Shown here: positions 9,002 to 18,841 of the stretch, piece after piece
Numbering within the stretch: the first letter of the stretch is position 1
Layout: every line of letters begins with the position of its first letter
From: Pseudoalteromonas luteoviolacea
GTDB taxonomy: Bacteria > Pseudomonadota > Gammaproteobacteria > Enterobacterales > Alteromonadaceae
Direction: 5' to 3'
Assembly: GCF_001696455.1 (NCBI RefSeq)
Contig: NZ_MAUJ01000007.1
Span: 186,001 to 250,000 of the forward strand
Length of the DNA: 64,000 nucleotides
The notes under the pieces: generated by a model
What the model was told of the DNA's origin: nothing
Databases searched by the model: none
Seen by the model: the letters and a program-made list of their open reading frames with translations, nothing else
Translations under genes and position numbers: made by a program

Positions 9002-11332
9002 ATGTCGCTGCCTATCGAGTCGATAAAAGAACAATTTTTAAACACGATTTCAAAGCAAGATGTTGTGGTCACCGCTGCAACGGGTTCAGGAAAATCTACA
9101 CAGCTACCAATATGGGCCGCAACTCAAGGTAAAGTACTCGTCGTTGAACCAAGGCGTATTGCTTGCACATCGCTCGCAGAATATGTGGCTTCACTTTGTG
9201 CGACACCACTCGGGGAAAAAGTGGGTTATGCTATTCGATTTGAAACGGTATTTACTGACGATACCAACATTGTCTTTGTGACCCCAGGCGTCGCACTTAG
9301 GTGGTATTTTGAAGACAAGCTGGCCGCTTTTTCACATATTGTGCTTGATGAATTTCACGAGCGCAGATGGGACATGGATTTACTGCTCGCATTACTCAAA
9401 CAGCACAATCAGCATCGGCTGGTGCTCACTTCTGCTACTTTAAACGCAGATAGATTAAGCCGTTATTTAGATGCACCAATCCTACACAGCGAAGGCAATA
9501 TGTACCCTGTGGAAGAATGCTTTATTGCAAAAGAGCCGCGAACAATACCGCGAAAAGAGCACCTTGCGGACAGGGTGGTTGCAGCGTGCAAACATGCTCA
9601 AACAATGACAAAGGGCGATATCCTCGTTTTTTTACCTGGTAAAGGGGAGATTTTGGCTTGTCAATCAGCGCTAAAATCACTGGAAGCTTTGGTCGTCACG
9701 CTTTACAGTGGATGCAGTAAATCACAACAGCAATTGGCGCTTGCTCAGCAACAGCAGCAGCGAATCATATTGGCGACCAATGTTGCAGAAACATCCTTAA
9801 CCATCCCCAATGTGACCTGCGTAGTGGACTCAGGCCTAGAAAGACGCACACACCTTAGAAATGGCAAAACAGTTCTGGGATTAGATGCCATAGGTCGAGA
9901 TTCAGCCAAACAACGTTTAGGGAGAGCTGGTCGTACACAAGCTGGAGTCTGCATTAGACTCTACGGTCAATACGCACCACTTATTGAGCGCACACCACCG
10001 GAAATACAGCGTGAGGCACTTACTGAGCTGGTTTTAGCCGCTGGATGCGCATCGCAAGGTGTCGATTCTCTCGACTTTATAGACGCGCTCCCAGATGCTT
10101 CTAAAGCTCGAGCCTTGAAAATACTCACCCGCATTGGCGCTCTAGATACACAGCAAACCGCCACGACGCTTGGCAATTTACTTTACCCTTTACCCGTTGA
10201 CGCAGAGTTAGGCCATATTATTGCTCAAATGCCTTCAGGCGCACTTAAACAGGCTGCGATTGATGTTATTGCCGTCATATCAGTGCCTGCGCGCGTTTAT
10301 CAACTGCCAAACAACCTTGAACAACTCGATCAACTTAATACGCTCTTACCGAACTGCTGTGATGTCGAACTCGTCATCGCACTGCTCCGAGGCAAATTGG
10401 ATGGCCTATTGCAAATAGAATCAGAGGCAATAAACGAAGCCAAACAATTTAGCAATCAATTGCGCGAGGCCTTCTCTCTTCCTGATTTAGAGCACGCTGC
10501 CAGTTACGATAGAGCAGCGCTGATCAGTGCCATAGCCGCCATAAAACCTGAGTGGGTGTTTGTCAAAAGACAAAACCGCCGTGGAGGCTTCGGGAATGGA
10601 GACATTGAAGTCTCGCCATCGAATACCTCCAGAGTCACCGAAGGCACTGATGCCATGTTAGTATTAGACACCTTTGCTTTAGCCGGAAAAGGCACTAAGC
10701 AAGCAATGACCATGGCAACCATAGCTGCGCCAATGCCTTTAAAATCTGTGGCGAGTTTGGGGCTAGCAACCCCCATACTCAAACACGCATATATAGATGA
10801 ACGAGGCATACAAATTGAAGCAGACCTTCAGTATGCAGGTGTCACTATTTCTAAACAAACGATGATTGCAGAGGGTGACAACCTGATCGATGCGTGTGTC
10901 ATGCTTATTGAGTCCGGCGATTTATTCCCCGGTTTATACGACACACTAACCCGCAGTTTTAAGGAACATAATCTCTATTATCAATATGAAAAAATCGACA
11001 ATAACTTACCGACGGTTAATCAATATATTCACAGCCGACTAAAGCAATTGGGTATTAATGAAGCCGAGGATTTAGAGTTAATCGAAGAAGTCGACTTACA
11101 CTTTCAACAAGTCGAAGACTGGATATTAACCCCCTTTATTGAAAAGCACCCTATCAAAGTTATTCTCCCGGAACTCGAGCTATCTGTGAGTTATAATTTT
11201 TTATCTAAACGCATTATCATTGAGTATATATCGGGCGCAAGAAAAGACGCACCTAAACGTTGGGAATTGCCGAGTTGGCAGGGATATAAAATCCAGTTCA
11301 AAAAAGCAAGTAAAGTGGTTGATATTAAATGA
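9002..11332 (+). CDS. hrpB: HrpB-type DEAH/DExH ATP-dependent helicase
   Basis: The 776-residue protein carries superfamily-2 helicase motifs: Walker A TAATGSGKST, motif II DEFHER (diagnostic of HrpB rather than HrpA, which has DEAHER), SAT in LTSATLNADR, and QRLGRAGRTQAG. The C-terminal half has the ratchet and HrpB C-terminal regions. Length is close to HrpB. Its cellular role is poorly known; an RNA helicase function is assumed from family. An in-frame GTG at 8930 would add 24 residues, but the ATG at 9002 starts exactly at the conserved N-terminus (MSLPIESIKEQF). The ribosome-binding site is weak in both cases. It diverges from mtfA. Confidence 0.82.
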   Translation: MSLPIESIKEQFLNTISKQDVVVTAATGSGKSTQLPIWAATQGKVLVVEPRRIACTSLAEYVASLCATPLGEKVGYAIRFETVFTDDTNIVFVTPGVALRWYFEDKLAAFSHIVLDEFHERRWDMDLLLALLKQHNQHRLVLTSATLNADRLSRYLDAPILHSEGNMYPVEECFIAKEPRTIPRKEHLADRVVAACKHAQTMTKGDILVFLPGKGEILACQSALKSLEALVVTLYSGCSKSQQQLALAQQQQQRIILATNVAETSLTIPNVTCVVDSGLERRTHLRNGKTVLGLDAIGRDSAKQRLGRAGRTQAGVCIRLYGQYAPLIERTPPEIQREALTELVLAAGCASQGVDSLDFIDALPDASKARALKILTRIGALDTQQTATTLGNLLYPLPVDAELGHIIAQMPSGALKQAAIDVIAVISVPARVYQLPNNLEQLDQLNTLLPNCCDVELVIALLRGKLDGLLQIESEAINEAKQFSNQLREAFSLPDLEHAASYDRAALISAIAAIKPEWVFVKRQNRRGGFGNGDIEVSPSNTSRVTEGTDAMLVLDTFALAGKGTKQAMTMATIAAPMPLKSVASLGLATPILKHAYIDERGIQIEADLQYAGVTISKQTMIAEGDNLIDACVMLIESGDLFPGLYDTLTRSFKEHNLYYQYEKIDNNLPTVNQYIHSRLKQLGINEAEDLELIEEVDLHFQQVEDWILTPFIEKHPIKVILPELELSVSYNFLSKRIIIEYISGARKDAPKRWELPSWQGYKIQFKKASKVVDIK

Positions 11333-11691
11333 AAAACTTTACTCTCCACAAAACCGATGAGTAACTTAATTGGTTAATCTAGTTACATGGAAAAGTAATA
11401 ATATCATTTATCATGCTATATTGAGCTGCTTGTATATTTCATTAAAAACAATCAGCTCTAAAACAGCAATCGAAACAGCAAAAAACACACCTTATTAAAA
11501 CCTAAACAATCTTATGATAAGGCAAGTAAAGTATATTAAAACCCTTACATGTCTTTGGTTACTTATAAATACACATGAATAGTTAACGTAGCTTATAAAG
11601 GCCTTTTAGCTTTTTCTACTTACCCCTCAATAATAAAAACCCTTGCTCATCACTTTGATGTAACTCAACAGCGTAGCCTGTAGCATAAACG
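11333..11691. other. Intergenic region without recognised features
   Basis: AT-rich gap between the convergent helicase and receptor genes. I see short TTAAAACC-type repeats but no gene, RNA or clear hairpin until the terminator at 11692. Confidence 0.5.
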
Positions 11692-11717
11692 AAAAAACCG
11701 GACTGACGTCCGGTTTT
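11692..11717 (-). terminator. Terminator of the first receptor in the array
   Basis: AAAACCGGAC pairs with GTCCGGTTTT around a TGAC loop, with a T-run on the minus strand, 29 bp after the stop codon. Confidence 0.85.
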
Positions 11718-11745
11718 GAATTTTCTAAAGACTTATGTCTTACAA

Positions 11746-14532
11746 TTAGAACTTAGTTTCAAAGTTCAAGAAGTAAGCACGGCCTGCAATGTCATACGCA
11801 CGTGAGTTTGTATTTGCAGTTGTCATTGCACTTACACCACGAGGAAGTAGAGGTGGCTTCTTATCAAATACGTTGTTGATACCGAAAGTGAATTTAGTAT
11901 CGTCAAACAGGCTGTAACCGATTGAAGCATCGTGATACATCACAGAGTCAATGTTGTGGTAAGCATCTGGTAGACGTTGAGTTTGATTAGTATCAACTAC
12001 AGAATCCCAGTAGCGCGCTCTCCAACGTGCATTGATATCTTCGTAACCGTAAGTTAGGTTAAGGTTGAAACGGTGCTTAGGAGTTTCAACTTCACCAACA
12101 TTCTCTTCAGATGCGCCAGTATTTTGACTCGTAGTTTTCCACTCTTCAGTGTACGTGTAGATTAGCTGTGAACCAAACGTACCGTAATCAGTATCGATAC
12201 GGTAATCAACTTCTAAGTCGACACCTGAAACTTCGATTGTATTTTCGTTAGTTGAAGAAGTGTGAACCTCAGTTAGAGCACCAGTACTTGGGTTACGAAC
12301 GTATGAACCGTTACAACCTACTGTGAAATCAGTGCTTTCGTAACAACGTGTGATAACTGTTGTTCTTGATAGCTGAGTAATTGCATCTTCAATCTTAACG
12401 TCAAAGTAGTCAACTGTGAAAGATAGCTCATCAGTTGCCTGCCAAACTGCACCGATACTGAATGTATCAGCAGTTTCTTCTTTAACGTCTGGAGAACCAC
12501 CTAGAGTACCGCCAACACCTTGAATTTCAAATAATGATAACTCAAAAATGCCTTCTTTTTGAATACGAGCAGCAACTGCTGGATCTTTCATACAGTTTGC
12601 AGCAACAGTTGCGTTCTCTAGACCAGTGCCATCCGCTTTAAGACCATCACAAGGTGCAGTTACTGAAGCAAAAGTTTCACCACGGCCACCGTATAAATCA
12701 GCAACGTTAGGTGTACGTACTGCAGTTGCGTATGAAGTACGTAGCATTAATGTATCAGTTGCACGGAACTCAGCACCGATGTTGTAAGTGAATGTATCAC
12801 CTACTACAGAGTGATCAGAAGCACGAGCAGCTAGGTCAATACGTACATTTTCTAGTACTGGCATGCTGAACTCTACGAATACGTCTGTTGCAGAGAAGCT
12901 ACCAGCTGTAGCAGCTGATTTGTTTGTAGATGCTGCACCAACCTGTGCAAGGTCACCTGGTTGCGCTACACCTTTTTCATAACGGTATTCAACACCAGCA
13001 GCCATTGCAAGTAGACCACCTTCAAGTTCAAGTGGTAATTCACCTGAAATTACTGATGAAACAACTGACTGTTCTACTTTACCGTAAACTTTAGCTGGAG
13101 AAGTTACATACGCTAGCGCTTCTGGTGATACTGAATTAACACCGAATAGGTTTAGAGGTACACAACCCTGTAGACGAGCTTGCTCATCTTTACAACGGAT
13201 AACGCCATCTACTTCTTCAACATCTAAAGCAAAACGTGCACGCTCAACGTTCATTTGACCGCCATTTTGCTGTGTTTGCGTTGTTTGACCGTAAGTCGCG
13301 TATGTGTCTAGTGCCCAGTTACCATCCAAGTCCCAAGTGAAACCTGTTGCAACACGAGTAGTATCACGCTCAAGGCTAGTATCACGAGGACCGAATTCAG
13401 CTAGACGACGAACGAATAGTGTTTCGTTTAGGTTTTCGATGCCATCTTTACGTAGGTTAGTACGTAGAAGATCAGGAACTAGAGGAGAGTCAATGCTCAT
13501 ACCAAGCGTTTGACTACCAACATCTGTTTTCCAGATATCAGAAGTTACGTTCATTGGTACAGGTTCAATTGTTGAGCCGTCAGTTGCTGCATTGTTCCAC
13601 TGGAACTCTGCGAAAGCTGTTACATTGTCAGAAACTTCAATGTTCAAGCTACCAGAAATATATTTACGCTCAAGAGGCGTAGCTAGCTGGCGGTATGCTG
13701 AACGGTTAAATGAGTTAGTAGCAGTCTCGTAAGGTGTACCGTCACCGTTATAGCCGTTAATACGTGCGCCTGGTGGGTAGCTAGAGTTTGAAACTTCGAT
13801 GCCATCGTCAGTTGCTCTGATATCACGAGCTGAGAAAGAACGATCTACTGACTTGATACCTTTATCTGTATCATAACCCATTGAAATCCAAGCATTACCT
13901 GAATCCCATGTGTTACCTAAAGTAACGTTTAAGCTGTGCTTTTCACGGTCACCACGATCTGTAAGACCAGTTTGACCAGATACTTCAACACCTTCGATGT
14001 CATCACGTAGGATGATGTTTACAACACCAGCTACAGCGTCAGAACCGTAGATAGCTGAAGATGCACTTTTAAGGACGTCAATACGCTCGATAAGACGAGC
14101 AGGGATTGCATTTAAGTCAACCGCGTAACCAGCTGATGGGATCATACCAGATACGAAACGACGACCGTTTACAAGAATAAGTGTACGCTCTTCTTCTAGA
14201 CCACGAAGTTCAGTTGTGTTCAAACCAACAGTTGTAGTCGTGAACGCAGAAGATGTCTGGTCAGAACCCGCTAGTGCAATTGGTGAACGAGAAAGGATGT
14301 CTTGGATGTTCAGAGTACCAGTGTCACCGATCTCTGCTTTACCGATAGATGTTACTGGAACAGCCGTTTCAAGGTCTGTTCTTTTGATACGTGAACCAGT
14401 TACTTCGATGCGCTCTACTTTATCAGCGCCTTCTTCGCCTGCCGCCATTACTTGGCCAGCGAATGATGCTGACGATGCAGCACCAAACGCGATCGCAAGG
14501 CGAACCGCTTTTGAAACTCTATTGTTTAACAT
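11746..14532 (-). CDS. TonB-dependent receptor, array copy 1
   Basis: A receptor of 928 residues from the chosen start. The signal peptide is MLNNRVSKAVRLAIAFGA.. with cleavage near VMAAG. The mature N-terminus has the VERIEVTGSRIKRTDLE segment typical of Alteromonadales receptors. The plug contains the VLKSASSAIYGSDAVAGVVN motif, and the barrel ends in YFLNFETKF. An in-frame upstream start at 14559 exists, but the ATG at 14532 has the ribosome-binding site GGGAGA and matches the starts of its two paralogs. It has its own promoter and terminator. The substrate is unknown; relatives import peptides, glycans or aromatic siderophores. It is the most divergent of the three in the plug. Confidence 0.9.
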   Translation of the reverse strand: MLNNRVSKAVRLAIAFGAASSASFAGQVMAAGEEGADKVERIEVTGSRIKRTDLETAVPVTSIGKAEIGDTGTLNIQDILSRSPIALAGSDQTSSAFTTTTVGLNTTELRGLEEERTLILVNGRRFVSGMIPSAGYAVDLNAIPARLIERIDVLKSASSAIYGSDAVAGVVNIILRDDIEGVEVSGQTGLTDRGDREKHSLNVTLGNTWDSGNAWISMGYDTDKGIKSVDRSFSARDIRATDDGIEVSNSSYPPGARINGYNGDGTPYETATNSFNRSAYRQLATPLERKYISGSLNIEVSDNVTAFAEFQWNNAATDGSTIEPVPMNVTSDIWKTDVGSQTLGMSIDSPLVPDLLRTNLRKDGIENLNETLFVRRLAEFGPRDTSLERDTTRVATGFTWDLDGNWALDTYATYGQTTQTQQNGGQMNVERARFALDVEEVDGVIRCKDEQARLQGCVPLNLFGVNSVSPEALAYVTSPAKVYGKVEQSVVSSVISGELPLELEGGLLAMAAGVEYRYEKGVAQPGDLAQVGAASTNKSAATAGSFSATDVFVEFSMPVLENVRIDLAARASDHSVVGDTFTYNIGAEFRATDTLMLRTSYATAVRTPNVADLYGGRGETFASVTAPCDGLKADGTGLENATVAANCMKDPAVAARIQKEGIFELSLFEIQGVGGTLGGSPDVKEETADTFSIGAVWQATDELSFTVDYFDVKIEDAITQLSRTTVITRCYESTDFTVGCNGSYVRNPSTGALTEVHTSSTNENTIEVSGVDLEVDYRIDTDYGTFGSQLIYTYTEEWKTTSQNTGASEENVGEVETPKHRFNLNLTYGYEDINARWRARYWDSVVDTNQTQRLPDAYHNIDSVMYHDASIGYSLFDDTKFTFGINNVFDKKPPLLPRGVSAMTTANTNSRAYDIAGRAYFLNFETKF

Positions 14533-14638
14533 TTGTTTTCTCCCTGGAGCTTTTTGCAAAGCTTTTATTTTATTTTTTACTTCAATATAAGGTTAAGCAG
14601 GTTGCTTTTATGTGTACCCTATATGAAACAGCGCGGGT

Positions 14639-14668
14639 ATAGTAACCACAAAGTAAATACCCATGCAA
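14639..14668 (-). promoter_or_regulatory. Sigma-70 promoter of receptor copy 1
   Basis: On the minus strand, TTGCAT (14668-14663), an 18-bp spacer, then TACTAT (14644-14639), about 105 bp before the start codon. The architecture matches those before copies 2 and 3. Confidence 0.6.
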
Positions 14669-15104
14669 GTTTGTGAAATAGAGCTGAAACACAAAACAAT
14701 TGCAAAAAGCGCAACTATCAACTGAGCATTTTTCATCCAGGATGGATTTATTTATATGCCTAAAATCTACTCGTTAAGGCACGATAAGCACTTGCCACTT
14801 GGAGCGCGATCTGAACTATCGCCAATAAAACCAACCAACAGCCAAGTGTTCAAAAAAAGCCGAAAACCGCTAAAAACAAATGAAAAAATTATCTTTTTTA
14901 TATTTCGAGACAAACTAAAAATGTTTTTATTTCAGAGAAGCCATCAATCATGATTGGCACTAGACAGGGTTTGAAACACAAATGATATGAATTAAACTCG
15001 CAATATATGATCGCTCAAAAAACAAGCCAAGGAACACACAAAAAAAACATTGTACACAAATTGGAAATAAAAAAATTGAAAAAAAAGAAACAAAACAAAC
15101 AAAA
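14669..15104. other. Intergenic region, A-rich on the plus strand
   Basis: Upstream region of receptor copy 1. From about 15010 to 15105 the plus strand is strikingly A-rich with almost no G. No convincing gene is present. No operator was recognised. Confidence 0.5.
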
Positions 15105-15130
15105 AAAAACCCCGCGATAGCGGGGTTTTT
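15105..15130 (-). terminator. Terminator of receptor copy 2
   Basis: AAAAACCCCGC pairs with GCGGGGTTTTT around GATA, with a long T-run on the minus strand. It lies 180 bp beyond the stop codon, leaving a long 3' untranslated region. Confidence 0.88.
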
Positions 15131-15309
15131 GAACAATCTTTAATTTAAAAAGTATGCTGTGTTACAGCAGCTAACGTTAACGTACAAATATTAGGTACCA
15201 TACTTACATACTCATAATGATTTTCGAATTTTTCTTACCAAGAATTCAAAAATACACTTATAAATCCAAGCTTTGAGTATGTCCCCTCAAAGCTTGAACC
15301 TAGGCTAGA

Positions 15310-18120
15310 TTAGAATGTGTAATCAGCTTGTAAGTAGAATGCACGACCGTATGCATCTGAGTAACGAGGGTCGTAACCCACTTGGTGACCCGCTGCTGCG
15401 TTAAGGGTAAACGGCGGCTTTTTATCAAATAAGTTCTTGATACCAAAACCGATATTTGCGTTGTCACCCCAAGCATATGCTAGACGATAATCAAAGGTAA
15501 TGTACGTTGGGATATTCAACTGAATTTCACTACCATCAACACCTTCATCCCAGTCATCTGCTTTAGCAACATAGAAGCTATTGCTAGCCGGTGCATCTCT
15601 GTAACCACTGCGCGCTTTAACGTTTAAGCTGTGTGTGAAATCACCGTGCGTGAATGTGTTGTTGAAGTTTACAATGTTACGGAAAGTAACTGCTTCATTT
15701 GTACCTACTTGCCCTAGGCTAGTATCCCAAATGTTGTCGCTACCAACACGCAACCTCTCACTTTCTATCATATAAGTACCCATTAGCTGAGACTTAAGTG
15801 TGCCGAAAGAGAATTCAGTGGTGTAATCAAAGTGCCAGTCAATACCTGAGTTTCTTGATTCACCAACGTTATCTGCCGCCTGGATGATAGCTACAACAGT
15901 ATTACCAGTACCTGGATCTATCTTAGTTGTAAACCACTCTGCATAAGTAACCGGGTTAAAGAAAATCTGGTTTTGAGTCAGACGGTCAACTTGGTTTTCC
16001 ATCTTCACGTTCCAGTAGTCCATACCAACACTGATACCTTGGTCGCCAGACCATACAAAACCATACGTATACTGCTTAGATGTTTCTGGTTTCAGGTCAG
16101 CGTTACCTTGACGGTAAACATCATACTGAAGCTTATCTGTATGACAGAATTGCGCGATCTCTTGTCTCAACTCTTGTGGACAAACGTAAGACGATGCCGT
16201 TACACCAAACTCTACACGAGGTTCTGCAATCTGGCGCATTGTTGCTGCTTTAAAGCCCGTACCATACGAAGCGCGTAGTAGCAGCTCATCAGTTGGTCTG
16301 TAAGAAACACTTAGCTTGTACGTTGTATCATCTGCGCTTTGGTTAACCGTTTGATTGCCTGTGCGTTTCGAGTCAGTGATTTCACCGATTTCATCGTAAC
16401 GTAGTGAACCTGTGACTTCTAAATTCTCAAGAACTGGCACTACTACTTCAACGAATGCACCGTAGCTGTCGCGCTCTAAGTCAAACTCAGTACCCGCTGA
16501 TTCAAAGAGAACCACTTCGTCATTCTGACCTTTACCATTCGTTAGTGAGTAGCTTGATTTACGATAATCCCAACCGGCCGCAATGTATACAGTACCCGCA
16601 TCAAGCTCTGCAATTGGACCCGATACTTTACCATCTACAGCAAATAAATCTGTTTCTGTTGTTTCCCAGTTGCCACTGAACATTGTGTTTCTAACAGCAG
16701 TGTTTTGTTCATCCGTCAAACTTGCAGGGTCTGCAAAGATATCCACTTCGCCAGAAGTTACTAACTCGATGAATTCTTTTTGAAGTGGGTAACCAGTAAT
16801 ACGGTTTTGCTCACGATCAGCACCTGAACTTGTGATTGCGAAATCATAGTTCCACTCACCGAAATCACCGCGTATACCTGCTACGATATGGTTAGTTGTT
16901 GTGCTCCACTCATCAGTACGGTTTCCGCCCGGAAGTACACGCCAACGCGCTGCAACTTTCGTCATATCTGCTTTTACATTGTCAGGCAAATACTTAGTCA
17001 CATTGTCTTGTACTACTGCTGAATCAGGATCTAGTGAGAAGGTACCTGTTGGGTAAGGTGCGATACGAGTCGTCATTTCAAACTTTGAAGCAGATGCTGT
17101 GACGTATGCCTCTGTCTCATCGTTAATTGCAAACGTACCTTGTAAGAAACCGTTTAGGCGATCACTTTCTGGTTGGATTTCAAGCGTGCTTGTGTAGTCG
17201 AATTGACACGCGTTCCCAGAAGGCGCACTTGTAGCGTGACAACTGCCGTTCGCTTCTTTATATGGGTTTAAAGAATATGTTGCAGTAACGTTTTTACCAC
17301 TTTCTTCATTGAAAACAAGGTTACCATTTTCGTCACGCGTATTATAAGTAACGTAAGCATTACCCGGGATCGCGTTTGATGAACCTGCGATAGCAATCAA
17401 CCTTTGGCCTTCGTAGTCAAATTCAACAAAGCCTGTTTTAGCAAAATCGCGGTCGACTGAGCGAAGGTTATCTTGTTGGTCATAGCTGACGCTTGCCATG
17501 ATGTTGAAACCGTCAGAGCCCAAATCACCAAAGCCACCCGTGAAAGAGAAGTTTGAGCTAGAAGTATCTTTTGGCTTGTCGTGACGCGCTGTAATTGTGA
17601 AGTCTGTAACATCATCTTTAAGAATGAAGTTTACAACACCCGCGATTGCGTCAGAGCCATATAATGCAGAAGCACCATCTTTTAGAATTTCAACGCGCTT
17701 GATAGCTGCAAGCGGAATTGAGTTAATATCAATACTTGAACCAGAATCAGATGAAGCCATACGGCGACCGTTGATAAGTACAAGTGTGTATTCTGCGCCT
17801 AAATCACGAAGTGAAGCAGTTTGGATACCACCACCACCACCACCTACAGATTCACCTGCGGCAGTGAAGCCCTGCATTGATGGAATGTTTGCGATTAAAT
17901 CAGGTACAGATGTTACACCCGACTTTGCAATATCAGTAGCATCGATAACATCTACAGGTAAAGCACCCTCAAGATCTGTACGCTTGATCGCAGAACCTGT
18001 GATCTCAATACGCTCTACTTCTTGTGTATCAGCTTCTTCTGCAACGGTAACAGCTGAAGCTGATACCGCACCTAAAGCCAGTGCTAAGCGCACAGCCTTG
18101 GTTACTTGATTGTTTAACAT
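15310..18120 (-). CDS. TonB-dependent receptor, array copy 2
   Basis: A receptor of 936 residues. The signal peptide MLNNQVTKAVRLALALGA.. ends near TVAEE, followed by VERIEITGSAIKRTDLEGALPV. The plug motif is VEILKDGASALYGSDAIAGVVN, with a glycine run (GGGGGG) in the loop before it. The barrel ends in FYLQADYTF. The ATG at 18120 is chosen over an upstream in-frame start because GGGAGA precedes it and it aligns with its paralogs. It is expressed from its own promoter (18215-18244). Extracellular loops contain several Cys pairs (for example HATSAPSGNACQF). Substrate unknown. Confidence 0.9.
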   Translation of the reverse strand: MLNNQVTKAVRLALALGAVSASAVTVAEEADTQEVERIEITGSAIKRTDLEGALPVDVIDATDIAKSGVTSVPDLIANIPSMQGFTAAGESVGGGGGGIQTASLRDLGAEYTLVLINGRRMASSDSGSSIDINSIPLAAIKRVEILKDGASALYGSDAIAGVVNFILKDDVTDFTITARHDKPKDTSSSNFSFTGGFGDLGSDGFNIMASVSYDQQDNLRSVDRDFAKTGFVEFDYEGQRLIAIAGSSNAIPGNAYVTYNTRDENGNLVFNEESGKNVTATYSLNPYKEANGSCHATSAPSGNACQFDYTSTLEIQPESDRLNGFLQGTFAINDETEAYVTASASKFEMTTRIAPYPTGTFSLDPDSAVVQDNVTKYLPDNVKADMTKVAARWRVLPGGNRTDEWSTTTNHIVAGIRGDFGEWNYDFAITSSGADREQNRITGYPLQKEFIELVTSGEVDIFADPASLTDEQNTAVRNTMFSGNWETTETDLFAVDGKVSGPIAELDAGTVYIAAGWDYRKSSYSLTNGKGQNDEVVLFESAGTEFDLERDSYGAFVEVVVPVLENLEVTGSLRYDEIGEITDSKRTGNQTVNQSADDTTYKLSVSYRPTDELLLRASYGTGFKAATMRQIAEPRVEFGVTASSYVCPQELRQEIAQFCHTDKLQYDVYRQGNADLKPETSKQYTYGFVWSGDQGISVGMDYWNVKMENQVDRLTQNQIFFNPVTYAEWFTTKIDPGTGNTVVAIIQAADNVGESRNSGIDWHFDYTTEFSFGTLKSQLMGTYMIESERLRVGSDNIWDTSLGQVGTNEAVTFRNIVNFNNTFTHGDFTHSLNVKARSGYRDAPASNSFYVAKADDWDEGVDGSEIQLNIPTYITFDYRLAYAWGDNANIGFGIKNLFDKKPPFTLNAAAGHQVGYDPRYSDAYGRAFYLQADYTF

Positions 18121-18214
18121 TTGAATCTCCCAGGACCACATTTGCGTGGTTATAATTATTTAATTGGTGTAAACCAAATCTTTATTGTTGCACTTAGAGC
18201 AACATGGTGCAGGA

Positions 18215-18244
18215 ATACTAAACAATCCAAACCCGAAGCGTCAA
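18215..18244 (-). promoter_or_regulatory. Sigma-70 promoter of receptor copy 2
   Basis: On the minus strand, TTGACG (18244-18239), an 18-bp spacer, then TAGTAT (18220-18215), about 95 bp before the start. A small GTTGC/GCAAC hairpin lies in the transcribed leader at about 18186-18202. Confidence 0.7.
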
Positions 18245-18796
18245 CAATTTTATTTCATACATCATTGCAAAAATATACATAAAACAACAAAAATAGTTAC
18301 ATAAAGCACAAACAAAAAACATTAACCCTCTGTTTTTAATTAATTTATTTTATGCTAGCTCAAATCCTCAGAATATCCAGAATAATTACAAAAACAAAAC
18401 CCATGTCAAATTAGATCACTAAACGCAATAATTAACCCCAAAAATCCGCACCCAATTAACAAACATTAAACATGCAAATCATAATCACTTTAAAAACATA
18501 AACTTAAAAACACTAAGATATAGAACCAGACAAGGTTATTTGATTGTTAACATATGAAATCGGATAAAATAACGTAAAAACAAGGACGGACAGGCTGATT
18601 GCATTTACATATAAAAAACAAGCAACACATAAATTTGATCTTTTACCCATAAAAGAAACAAAAATGGCTAATTTTAATTAAACCTGCTTTTCGCAATAGT
18701 GAGGAATATTTGTAACGGGCTAATAATCTTGAATTAAGAGACTCAAAGATGAGCAATCCAAAACTACTAGAAAGGATAATTTTCGAAGTAACAAAA
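18245..18796. other. Intergenic region without recognised features
   Basis: A 550-bp AT-rich gap between receptor copies 2 and 3. I see no gene, RNA or obvious operator. Confidence 0.5.
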
Positions 18797-18824
18797 AAAG
18801 CCCCGTATCGATACGGGGCTTTTG
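18797..18824 (-). terminator. Terminator of receptor copy 3
   Basis: A 28-bp perfect inverted repeat: AAAAGCCCCGTATC directly abuts GATACGGGGCTTTT, with T-runs on both strands. It lies 18 bp after the stop codon. Confidence 0.9.
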
Positions 18825-18841
18825 TTAGTTATATTGCTTAA

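Noticed and set aside
14756..14953. 65-codon frame between receptor copies 1 and 2
   Set aside because: No ribosome-binding site and Lys/Phe-rich composition expected by chance in AT-rich DNA.
15010..15105. A-rich tract as a replication or partition site
   Set aside because: No iterated binding sites or replication genes are nearby; it is most simply an AT-rich intergenic stretch ending in a terminator.
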